Below are positions 34,801 through 43,030 of a stretch of DNA of 64,000 bases, piece by piece (position 1 is the stretch's first letter; every line of letters begins with the position of its first letter). The stretch is from an uncultured Pseudomonas sp. (GTDB lineage: Bacteria; Pseudomonadota; Gammaproteobacteria; Pseudomonadales; Pseudomonadaceae). The stretch lies in the NCBI RefSeq assembly GCF_946885955.1, contig NZ_CAMPHI010000009.1, positions 62,001-126,000 of the forward strand, given 5' to 3'. The notes beneath the pieces were generated by a model, which saw only the letters and a program-made list of their open reading frames with translations, did not search any database and had not been told where the DNA came from. The position numbers and the translations under genes are program-made.

Positions 34801-35559
34801 ATGAGCGAGCGGCAACTGATCCTCCAAGCACACAATGTCGGACTGTCCTACCGACAGCGTACCGGCGTGCTCAAATACCAGAAGTTCTGGGCGCTGGAAG
34901 ATGTCAGTTTCACCCTCAATGCGGGCGAAACACTCGGCATCATTGGCGCCAATGGTGCCGGCAAGAGCACCCTACTACGCATGATTGCCGGTATCACCGA
35001 GCCAGATCGCGGTCGGCTCTGGCGTCAACCTGGCATGACCGCCAGCCTGCTGGCCTTGAATGTCGGTTTCAAACCGGAGTTGTCCGGGCGCGAGAACGTA
35101 TACATCGGCGGCCTCTTGCTCGGTCTCAGTCTCAAACGAGTGCGTGCACTGATCGACGATATTCACAGTTTCAGCGAACTGGGCGATTTCTTCGAGCGCC
35201 CAGTGGGCACCTACTCGACCGGCATGCGCGCGAGGCTAGGCTTTGCCGTCGCCATCTACGCCGACCCGGACATCCTGCTGATCGACGAAGTACTCGGGGT
35301 CGGCGATGAGAGCTTCAAGGTGAAATCGCACAACGCCATGCGCCAGAAGATTTGCGACAAGAAGACCGTCGTGCTGGTTTCGCACAGCATGGAAGCGATC
35401 CAGTCGCTGTGCGATCGGGTGGTCTGGCTTCATGACGGGCGCAGCGTTGCTTGCGGCCCTGCCGACGAGGTCATCAGCGGGTATCTGGAAACCATCCGCA
35501 TAGCCGTGAAATTGGAGCAAGCGAAGGAGCGCGAGGCTAAACGCCAAGCATTTGCCTAG
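34801..35559 (+). CDS. ABC polysaccharide exporter ATP-binding protein (short Wzt/KpsT type)
   Basis: A 252-residue ATPase with Walker A GIIGANGAGKSTLLRMIAG, signature YSTGMRARLGFA, Walker B ILLIDEVLGVGDE and H-loop VLVSHSM. It lacks the C-terminal carbohydrate-binding domain present in the CPA Wzt (46675), so substrate recognition should follow the capsule/KpsT or reducing-end-linked mode instead. Its TAG stop is part of the CTAG at the left edge of a MITE-like element. Confidence 0.89.
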   Translation: MSERQLILQAHNVGLSYRQRTGVLKYQKFWALEDVSFTLNAGETLGIIGANGAGKSTLLRMIAGITEPDRGRLWRQPGMTASLLALNVGFKPELSGRENVYIGGLLLGLSLKRVRALIDDIHSFSELGDFFERPVGTYSTGMRARLGFAVAIYADPDILLIDEVLGVGDESFKVKSHNAMRQKICDKKTVVLVSHSMEAIQSLCDRVVWLHDGRSVACGPADEVISGYLETIRIAVKLEQAKEREAKRQAFA

Positions 35560-35718
35560 CAGACCGTTGAAAAACGTAGGCGAGGCAGCCAGTGCAAAAC
35601 AAAAACAGGCGAAAAAGCGGAGTTACGTGTTGTAAATGAGCATTTTGACAGGGCTCGCACCCGAGCCTGCTTTTTACGCAGCAATGGCAACGCCGGTAGT
35701 TTTTCAACAGCCTGCTAG
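35556..35718 (+). repeat. MITE-like element, copy 3
   Basis: Best-preserved copy, 163 bp including CTAG at both ends (35556-35559 and 35715-35718). Terminal inverted repeats CTAGCAGACCGTTGAAAAAC and, from the other end, CTAGCAGGCTGTTGAAAAAC match at 18 of 20. It is non-coding and lies between the ABC ATPase and the sulfotransferase-glycosyltransferase gene. A flanking CTAG is what an IS5-type transposase, which duplicates YTAR targets, would leave. Confidence 0.8.
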
Positions 35719-35783
35719 ATCTGCCTCCGAATAATCCGCCCCATAACAACAAAGGCTCTAGACAAGGTCTGGTTGAGGTACTC

Positions 35784-38700
35784 ATGAGCGTTGAGTGTAC
35801 GAAGATCATCGTCGTTCTCGGTATGCACCGCAGCGGCACAAGCGCCTTGACCAGGGGGTTACAGGCTCTAGGTGTGGAGCTGGGCGGCAATCTGATGCCT
35901 GCCTTCGAAGGTAATAACAGCAAAGGCTTCTGGGAGGACCTGGAGATCGTTGCCATCAACGATGCCTTGCTGGAGCAATGCGGGCAGAGTTGGCACAGTC
36001 TTGGCGATCTTAGCCAGGGCAATTGGGCTGCGCTGCTGGCCAGCCCTCATGGACAAAGGGCCGTTTATTATCTTTCCAAGCAAATCGAACGCTATCGTCT
36101 TTTTGCCTTCAAGGATCCGCGAATGGCGCGCCTGCTGCCATTCTGGAAACTGGTGTTCCAGCGCCTGGGTGTGACGCCGATTTTTCTTATTGCCAGCCGC
36201 AACCCGATCAGCGTTGCCTTGTCGCTTGAAAAGCGCGATGGCTTTCCTGCTGAGAAAAGTCACCTGCTGTGGCTCGAACATTGTCTACCCAGCTTGCTGG
36301 AAACCCAGGGCTATACGCGCCTGGTCATAAGTTATGACCGATTGTTGGCCAGCCCCCGTGAGCAGCTGTTGCGCATTGCCCGCCTGAGCGGACTCAATGC
36401 ACCGACGGATGAAGATCTGGTCGAGTATGTCGAGAGCTTTCTCGATGAGCAGTTGCGCCATTCACATTTCTCCGCGAAGGACATCCAGTGTGCTCCCGGC
36501 CTGCTCGCCGAAACGCGGTTGTTGTTCGAGTTGCTAGAGCAACTGGCAACCGATGCGCAGGACTTGAACGATCGCAATACCAGTGAGGCATTGAGTAATC
36601 TGACGCTGCAGTTGCAGCGCTATGAGCCACTGCGCGCCTTGTTGGCTACGCAGGAGCATAGCGTTGCCAACCAGCAAAGGCAGATCAGTCTGCTGGAGCA
36701 GCAGCTGCAGCAAACCGTTATCGCCCACGCAAACGAGCTTGCGCAACAAGCAGTGCAGGTGCAGTTGTTCGTACAACAGAAAAAGTATCTGGAGCATCAG
36801 GTCGCAAGTCTGCAGCAAGACCTGTTGAATGCTCACGCCAGCATTGCAGAAATACGTGGCTCGTCATCCTGGCGGCTGACCCAGCCGTTGCGCGCCGCCG
36901 GCAGCTTCGCCAAGCGCCTGGTCGGCAGGTCTCGGAACGCGCTCAGGTCCATCGCTCGCACAGTCTATTTTCGCTTGCCGCAAAGGCTCCGCGCACCTCT
37001 GCTTAGTTGGGTATTTAGCCGCCTGGGGTTTCTGTTCCGGAACTCGATCCACTATGAGAACTGGCAACGGCAGCAGCAGGTGAGCCGCGCCGAGGGTATT
37101 CAGGGGTTATATGGGCTGACCCATAGCGCCGATGCGGAATCGAAATCCGCTGGTCGCTATGCTCTGGAGCAATCCTGCGCTAGTCGCTATTGCTACCTGC
37201 CGCCGCGGCGTTCGGCCAGCGTCGAGCAGGCACTATCCGGATTTGCTTGCCGTCCCTTGATTTCGATCATCACGCCGGTATATGGCGTTGCCCCACGTTA
37301 TCTGGAAAAGCTTATCAAGTCCGTGGAGCTGCAGTGGTACACCAATTGGGAGCTGATTCTGGTTGAGGATGCCGGGCCTAATGAAGATACCCGACGCTTT
37401 ATGCGAGAGCTCGATGATCCGCGAATCAAGGTCAGATTCCTTGAGCAGAACGGAGGTATATCCCATGCAAGCAACATTGCGCTAAGCCTGGCGCAAGGTG
37501 AGTATGTCGCTTTTCTTGACCATGACGATGAGCTGACACTCGACGCATTGTACGAAGTTGTAAAAGTCATAAATGAACATGACCCCGACCTCATTTATAG
37601 CGATGAGGACAAGATTGATGCGACGGGAAATTTCAGTGACCCCTTCTTCAAACCGGGATGGTCGCCTGATGCACTGATGAGCATCATGTATACCTGCCAC
37701 CTGTGTTGCATTCGGTCACGTCTGGTCGAAGATGTGGGTGGCTTACGTCTTGGTTATGAGGGGGCTCAGGACTATGATCTTATCTTGCGGGTCACCGAGC
37801 AGACCCAACGCGTCGCGCATATTCCCAAGGTACTTTATCACTGGCGCATACTGCCCTCCTCAATTGCCTCAAGTATCGATGCCAAGCCCTATGCCAGTGA
37901 CGCAGTTCGTCGCCTCAAGGAAGATGCGTTACAACGTCGTATGCTCTCTGGTTGTGTTGAGTCCGTGGCCCAAATGCCTGGGCAGTTTCGCATCAACTAC
38001 CGTCCTGTCGACACTCCGCTGGTGTCGATCATTATTCCAAGTCGTGACAACTACTCGATCTTGCGGCAATGCATCGACTCCATTTTGGAGAAGACTCGCT
38101 ACGAAAACTACGAAATCATTCTTATCGATAACCAGAGTGTCGACGAGGACGCTCTGTTGTATTACCGCAGCCTGGAACTGCATCCGCAGATACAGCTGCA
38201 ACACTACCCTCACCCCTTTAACTATTCAGCTATTAACAACCTGGCTAGCCGTTATGCTACGGGTGAATTTCTGCTCTTCCTCAATGATGATACACAGGTC
38301 ATAGAGGGCGATTGGCTGGAGCGACTGCTCGGTTTTGCACAGTTGGAACATGTAGGCGCAGTGGGGGCCAAATTGCTTTTTCCAGGTTCTGAGCGTATTC
38401 AACATTGCGGCGTACTGAATTTGGCCGATGGCCCGGGCCATGCGTTCTACAATGCGCGTCATGACATACCGCTGTATTTCGGGCGCAATGTTCTTGACTG
38501 GAACTGGCTGGCGGTAACCGGTGCCTGCCTGATGGTCGCTCGCCATAAATTCGAGTCTATTGGTGGTTTTGATGAGGCACTACCCATTGCCTATAACGAT
38601 GTCGATCTGTGCTTGGGGCTGCATCGGGCCGGTTGGCACAATGTGGTGTGTTCTGCTGTAACGCTTGTGCATCACGAGTCAGTTTCCCGTGGAGTTGACC

Positions 38701-38843
38701 ACGAAGATACCGTCAAGCTCAAGCGGCTTGGCCGCGAACGTCGCAAGCTGTTTTATAAGCATCCTGACTATTTCATGCGTGACCCCTATCACAATAATAA
38801 TCTTCATCAGAATAGTGTCGACTTTCTGATGTTGAACTACTGA
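35784..38843 (+). CDS. Sulfotransferase-GT2-GT2 fusion protein
   Basis: A 1019-residue multidomain protein. Residues 1-250 form a sulfotransferase with the PAPS 5' loop VVLGMHRSGTSALTRGL and 3' site LIASRNPISVALSLEKR, preceded by FAFKDPRMARLLPF. Residues about 280-360 are Gln/Leu-rich and coiled-coil-like, ending in the linker GSSSWRLTQPLR common in large bacterial glycosyltransferases. A GT2 domain begins near 490 (LISIITPVYG, DXD as FLDHDDEL near 577). A second begins near 745 (LVSIIIPSRDN, FLNDDTQV near 831). One chain could therefore add sugars and sulfate. It heads a four-gene run towards cysC. Confidence 0.88.
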   Translation: MSVECTKIIVVLGMHRSGTSALTRGLQALGVELGGNLMPAFEGNNSKGFWEDLEIVAINDALLEQCGQSWHSLGDLSQGNWAALLASPHGQRAVYYLSKQIERYRLFAFKDPRMARLLPFWKLVFQRLGVTPIFLIASRNPISVALSLEKRDGFPAEKSHLLWLEHCLPSLLETQGYTRLVISYDRLLASPREQLLRIARLSGLNAPTDEDLVEYVESFLDEQLRHSHFSAKDIQCAPGLLAETRLLFELLEQLATDAQDLNDRNTSEALSNLTLQLQRYEPLRALLATQEHSVANQQRQISLLEQQLQQTVIAHANELAQQAVQVQLFVQQKKYLEHQVASLQQDLLNAHASIAEIRGSSSWRLTQPLRAAGSFAKRLVGRSRNALRSIARTVYFRLPQRLRAPLLSWVFSRLGFLFRNSIHYENWQRQQQVSRAEGIQGLYGLTHSADAESKSAGRYALEQSCASRYCYLPPRRSASVEQALSGFACRPLISIITPVYGVAPRYLEKLIKSVELQWYTNWELILVEDAGPNEDTRRFMRELDDPRIKVRFLEQNGGISHASNIALSLAQGEYVAFLDHDDELTLDALYEVVKVINEHDPDLIYSDEDKIDATGNFSDPFFKPGWSPDALMSIMYTCHLCCIRSRLVEDVGGLRLGYEGAQDYDLILRVTEQTQRVAHIPKVLYHWRILPSSIASSIDAKPYASDAVRRLKEDALQRRMLSGCVESVAQMPGQFRINYRPVDTPLVSIIIPSRDNYSILRQCIDSILEKTRYENYEIILIDNQSVDEDALLYYRSLELHPQIQLQHYPHPFNYSAINNLASRYATGEFLLFLNDDTQVIEGDWLERLLGFAQLEHVGAVGAKLLFPGSERIQHCGVLNLADGPGHAFYNARHDIPLYFGRNVLDWNWLAVTGACLMVARHKFESIGGFDEALPIAYNDVDLCLGLHRAGWHNVVCSAVTLVHHESVSRGVDHEDTVKLKRLGRERRKLFYKHPDYFMRDPYHNNNLHQNSVDFLMLNY

Positions 38844-38860
38844 CAAGAGAATCAGGTGCT

Positions 38861-40834
38861 ATGGAACGCTATCAGCAGCTGCTGGAAGAGTTTGACAAGT
38901 TACTGCCTGCTGTCCGGGCTGTTTCGTTTGATGTATTCGACACCCTGCTTGTCCGTGTTTTGCATGAACCGGAAAATCTATTTGATCTGATGGGTCATCA
39001 GTTGGCTGATCGCGGCTTTGCCGAGCAGCGGAAAGTCGCCCAGATACATGGCTTTAAACAAATGGCTCGGGAGGGGCGTAAAGAGCTGACGCTGGCTGAT
39101 ATTTATGACAATTTGAGCCACGCACAGCATGACTCCGCCGTATTAGCTGAGCTGGAGCAGAAGCTTGAGCATGCAGTGATACGACTCAACCCTGAAGTCG
39201 TTGCGCTGTTCGACGAAGCACGGAGTCAAGGCAAGGTCGTTGTTTTGACCTCGGATATGTACCTGCCACAGAAATTCTTCGCGCAATTGGCTGAGCGCCT
39301 CAATTTACGGGCCGATCACCTTTTAGTCTCCAGCGCATGCAACTGTACCAAGCGCGATAAGGGTGAGTTGTTCGACCTGTTAAAGCAGCGGCTCGGACTT
39401 GCTGGCGAGGATATCCTGCATATAGGTGATAACCCGCTTGGCGATGTGCAGCGAGCCAAGGAAAAAGGGCTGCGCACTCTGCACTATCGTCCTCCTGCCT
39501 CTATCGCTCAAGGGCTCGTCGAATCTTTGCCGGCTTCTTCTGCAAGCACCTACCTCTGTGCCGGTCTTGCCCGTTATGCCTGCTACCAAGATTCCAGAAG
39601 CTCCTGGTATCGCCTGGGTTGGCAGTATGGCGGCCCGTTGTTGCATGGGTTTCTCGACTGGATTCAGGACGAGGTTCGCGATGAAGGTATTGATCGTCTG
39701 CTCTTTATCTCCCGCGATGGCTTCCTGCTGCATCAACTTCATCAGCAGTATTCGGCCGGAGGTGTGGAGGCTCAGTACATGCGAGGGTCGAGAGTGGCAT
39801 TCACTATGGCCGCACTCTCCGAGCAGAATTTCCTCGAGTCGGTGACATTTTTTCTTTCCGGTGCCGACAACATCACGCTGGAAGATCTTTTTACCCGCAT
39901 CGGCGTTGAATTGCCCGATGCTGGCGTGCTGGAGCCCCTAAATTTAAGCGCAACTACACGCATTACTCCGCGCACTCATAAGTCAGTCGGGCAGTTCCTA
40001 GTGGCCATGCGTCATCGAATTCTACAAGTAGCCCGTGAAACACGACGTGGTCTACACCGCCATCTGCTGGAGTTGGGGTTGACCGATGGTATGCGGGTGG
40101 CATTTGTCGATGTTGGTTGGAGCGGTACCACGCAGAAAGCTTTTGAACGCGCCCTGGAGGGAATGTTTGAACTCGATGTGCAGGGCTACTACCTGGGTCT
40201 TTCAGAGCCGGCCAAGAGCCTCTCGCAGAAAACCGGTCTGCGCCTGAAAACCATGAGCGAGGCGCTCCAGCTGGACGACAGAAGCCGTGCTCTGTTGTAC
40301 GACAATCGAGCCGTAGCCGAGCTATTCTTTTCTGCGCCCTACGGCACAACCATCGGGTACCGCCAAGATGCCGAGGGTCATTTATCCTTTGTCGAGGATG
40401 GCGAACGCGGCATCGATTACGACATAGGCTTGCTCGTTGAGTCGATCAACCAGGGCATTAGTGATTATGTCGCGGACGCAGAACAGCTGCGGCTAACACT
40501 GGCTTTGCCAATCGAACGATATCTGCCGCTGCAGCACCTCTTGCAGTTGCTGGGTCGACCCTCGACTGAACAAGCAGTTCTTATAGGCCGAATCTATAAC
40601 TGGGATGCCTGGGCGAGTAGCGAAGGCTACCGTATCTATTTCGCTGGCAGGCCCGAAGCATCGACAGATTATTACAAACCGGATTTATGGCCTGCAGGGT
40701 GGCAGATTGTGCGTTCATTGCCTCAGGGAGCATTGCCGTGCATGGAGCGCTTGAGCGACCCGCAACATAATCATTCCGTGCCGGTTGTCGAGGCTGCATC
40801 AGCTCGTCGCGCTGTTGAGGTGTCCGCTCAATGA
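38861..40834 (+). CDS. HAD-like hydrolase with large uncharacterised C-terminal domain
   Basis: A 657-residue protein. Residues 15-230 form a HAD phosphatase fold: nucleophile motif FDVFDTLL, motif II VVLTSDMYLP, a Lys in TKRDKGELF and motif IV ILHIGDNPLGDV. The remaining 400 residues have recurrent motifs of polysaccharide-locus HAD proteins (LLFISRDGFLLHQLH, RVAFVDVGWSGTTQKAFE) but no function I can name. It may act on a sugar phosphate or prime the glycan. It follows the fusion gene after 17 bases and overlaps the next GT2 gene by 4 (ATGA). Confidence 0.75.
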   Translation: MERYQQLLEEFDKLLPAVRAVSFDVFDTLLVRVLHEPENLFDLMGHQLADRGFAEQRKVAQIHGFKQMAREGRKELTLADIYDNLSHAQHDSAVLAELEQKLEHAVIRLNPEVVALFDEARSQGKVVVLTSDMYLPQKFFAQLAERLNLRADHLLVSSACNCTKRDKGELFDLLKQRLGLAGEDILHIGDNPLGDVQRAKEKGLRTLHYRPPASIAQGLVESLPASSASTYLCAGLARYACYQDSRSSWYRLGWQYGGPLLHGFLDWIQDEVRDEGIDRLLFISRDGFLLHQLHQQYSAGGVEAQYMRGSRVAFTMAALSEQNFLESVTFFLSGADNITLEDLFTRIGVELPDAGVLEPLNLSATTRITPRTHKSVGQFLVAMRHRILQVARETRRGLHRHLLELGLTDGMRVAFVDVGWSGTTQKAFERALEGMFELDVQGYYLGLSEPAKSLSQKTGLRLKTMSEALQLDDRSRALLYDNRAVAELFFSAPYGTTIGYRQDAEGHLSFVEDGERGIDYDIGLLVESINQGISDYVADAEQLRLTLALPIERYLPLQHLLQLLGRPSTEQAVLIGRIYNWDAWASSEGYRIYFAGRPEASTDYYKPDLWPAGWQIVRSLPQGALPCMERLSDPQHNHSVPVVEAASARRAVEVSAQ

Positions 40835-41799
40835 GCCAATACGAAGAATGTCTTGAGTCTTCTGGAGCTGTCCGGAAAGAGTCTCCGAAGGTTGCGATCC
40901 TGCTGTCCACACACAATGGTGCCCGTTATTTGGCACAGCAGCTCGACTCAATCATCAACCAGTCATACCCACACTGGCAGCTTGCCGTGTCCGACGATGG
41001 TTCGTGCGACGGCACGCTGGACATCCTGCTTGAGTATCAACGCAGGCTTGGCCGCGATCGCCTGACGATCAAGCCCGGTCCCTGTTTGGGGTTCCATGCC
41101 AACTTTTTGTCTTTGGTGCTAGATGAGGCGATTGCTGCTGACGCCTATGCATATTGTGACCAGGATGATCTCTGGCATCCCGACAGATTAGAACGGGGCC
41201 TTGAGTGGCTGGCGCGGGCGCGGTCCGGGCTACCAGCCCTATATTGCGGCCGCACGCATTTGGTTGATGAGCGAGGCAAGCATTTGGGACAGTCTCCCTT
41301 ATTCGATCGCCCCCCAACCTTTACCAACTCCTTGGTACAGAGCCTGGCCGGCGGAAACACCATGCTTTTCAACCATGCCGCCCGCGACCTGTTGATTGAT
41401 GCAGGCCCGCTACCGATCATCTCCCATGACTGGTGGACATACATGCTGGTCAGTGGTGCTGGCGGGCAGGTTTACTACGATAAAACGCCATCAATTGACT
41501 ACCGCCAACACGGGGGCAATCTGATCGGTGCCAATTCCAACCTGGGCGATCGCCTTTACCGGCTCCGCCGGATGTTCGCTGGACACTTCAAGCAGTGGAA
41601 CGACATCAACATTGAGTCGTTGCGGCGCTGCCAGCACTTGCTGACCGAACAGCATCGCGAAGTGCTGCTAACGTTCGCTAAGGCGCGGAAAAACTCTCTC
41701 CTGTCGCGATGCCGCGGAGTCATGAGTTCTGGAGTATATCGCCAGACGCTGTTGGGTAACCTGGGCTTGGTAATAGCCATCCTGCTCGGCAAAATTTAA
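40831..41799 (+). CDS. Glycosyltransferase family 2 (rhamnosyltransferase-like)
   Basis: A 322-residue GT2 enzyme. The N-terminal region VAILLSTHNGARYLAQQLDS and SDDGSCDGTLDIL with a DXD-type AYCDQDDLWHPDRL resemble the rhamnosyltransferase/WcaA subgroup. It starts with a four-base overlap on the HAD gene and ends 36 bases before cysC. The sugar is unknown. Confidence 0.86.
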   Translation: MSQYEECLESSGAVRKESPKVAILLSTHNGARYLAQQLDSIINQSYPHWQLAVSDDGSCDGTLDILLEYQRRLGRDRLTIKPGPCLGFHANFLSLVLDEAIAADAYAYCDQDDLWHPDRLERGLEWLARARSGLPALYCGRTHLVDERGKHLGQSPLFDRPPTFTNSLVQSLAGGNTMLFNHAARDLLIDAGPLPIISHDWWTYMLVSGAGGQVYYDKTPSIDYRQHGGNLIGANSNLGDRLYRLRRMFAGHFKQWNDINIESLRRCQHLLTEQHREVLLTFAKARKNSLLSRCRGVMSSGVYRQTLLGNLGLVIAILLGKI

Positions 41800-41835
41800 A
41801 GAATGGGTACAGCCATGACGCAAAGGATCACCTAA

Positions 41836-42501
41836 ATGTCCCGCCTCCCTGAAGCGACAAACCTAGTCTGGCAGGCTGCCAGTGTGACTCCGGAAGCCCG
41901 GGCGCAATTGCTCCGACAACGCCCGGTGACCCTATGGATGACGGGCCTGAGTGGTGCGGGTAAATCGACCTTGGCGTTTGCCCTGGAAAAGCGTCTGATT
42001 GAACTCGGGCATGCCTGCTTCGTGCTCGATGGTGACAATGTTCGTCACGGCCTGAACGCCGACCTGGGTTTTTCTCCTGAGGCCCGTGCAGAAAATATCC
42101 GGCGTATCGCCGAAGTTGCCAAGTTGATGAATACTGCCGGACTGATCGTTATCACGTCGTTTATCTCGCCCTATGGCGAGGATCGACGCATGGCACGCGC
42201 GCTGATCGGCGCAGAGGGATTCCGCGAGATTCATATCAGTACAACCCTGAAGAGCTGCGAGCAGCGCGATCCGAAGGGACTGTATCAGAAGGCCAGGGCG
42301 GGGCTGATCAGCGAATTTACTGGCATTTCGGCCCCCTATGAAGCCCCCGATCAACCCAGCTTGAGTCTTGATACCTCTGAGGTGCAGATGGAAGAGTGTC
42401 TGGAGCGTTTGCTGGCGGTGCTCTGGCCCTTCATTGACGAGTCTGCGAGTCACCTCAATACGAGTTCAGCAGTTCTAGAGGGGCAGGCGAGTAAAAGCTG
42501 A
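41836..42501 (+). CDS. cysC: Adenylylsulfate (APS) kinase
   Basis: A 221-residue APS kinase that phosphorylates adenylylsulfate to PAPS, the sulfate donor of sulfotransferases. The P-loop is MTGLSGAGKST (residues about 34-44), followed by VLDGDNVRHGLNADLGFS, the ISPYGEDRRMARAL region and LISEFTGISAPYEAP, all diagnostic. It is a stand-alone CysC, not the CysNC fusion usual in Pseudomonas sulfate assimilation, and no ATP sulfurylase gene is nearby. Its place at the end of an operon with two sulfotransferases indicates a dedicated PAPS supply. Confidence 0.94.
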   Translation: MSRLPEATNLVWQAASVTPEARAQLLRQRPVTLWMTGLSGAGKSTLAFALEKRLIELGHACFVLDGDNVRHGLNADLGFSPEARAENIRRIAEVAKLMNTAGLIVITSFISPYGEDRRMARALIGAEGFREIHISTTLKSCEQRDPKGLYQKARAGLISEFTGISAPYEAPDQPSLSLDTSEVQMEECLERLLAVLWPFIDESASHLNTSSAVLEGQASKS

Positions 42502-42720
42502 ATAACAGGTCAGTGCATTTCGCCAGTCTATTTGCAACCGTACCTGTCGCGGCTTGCTGTGAACTCGCCATATTTCATTGATCCCGTGCTTGTGTTGGTT
42601 AAGCGCGTCAATCGCTGACGTCAGATACAGAAACTGGCGCAGCAAGCAGAACAGTTGACTGAGAAACCAAGCTGCACCGATACAATTCTGCGTCGCTGTG
42701 GCTGCACCTGGCCGCGCTAG

Positions 42721-42793
42721 CACGCGATCATGGCTCCCCATACCCCACACCCGCAAAAATGCGGGAAGGTTAGCCGCCATGGAACGCAGCCTC
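42721..42793 (+). repeat. Right copy of 73-bp direct repeat (DUF1127 leader)
   Basis: Identical to 21503-21575. It contains the hairpin CCCGCA-aaa-TGCGGG overlapping the SD region GGGAAGG and the first codons of the intact DUF1127 gene. The 220 bases before it (42502-42720) hold no gene I can support. Confidence 0.92.
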
Positions 42794-42985
42794 GACTCCG
42801 ATCTGTCCCCAAGTCTCCCGGCGCCACGACACTGGTTTTACCGCCTGCTGGCCACGCTGCTGCTGTGGCGCCGCAACGCTCGCGGCCGCAGGCAATTGGC
42901 GAAGCTCGATACGCGCCTGCTGAGCGATGCCGGTATCACCGAAAGCGATCGCCTGGCGGAGATGGACAAACCGTTCTGGCGCTGA
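42779..42985 (+). CDS. DUF1127 domain-containing small protein, copy 2
   Basis: A 68-residue basic protein ending in RRQLAKLDTRLLSDAGITESDRLAEMDKPFWR, the DUF1127 pattern. It is intact, whereas the partner at 21561 with an identical leader is broken. It is convergent with wbpZ, whose stop lies 45 bases away. The SD (GGGAAGG) is partly held in a perfect leader hairpin, suggesting post-transcriptional control. Confidence 0.85.
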   Translation: MERSLDSDLSPSLPAPRHWFYRLLATLLLWRRNARGRRQLAKLDTRLLSDAGITESDRLAEMDKPFWR

Positions 42986-43030
42986 ACGGCCGCGAGGGCG
43001 CCGGATGCTGTCGAAACCGCCGAGCGTTGC

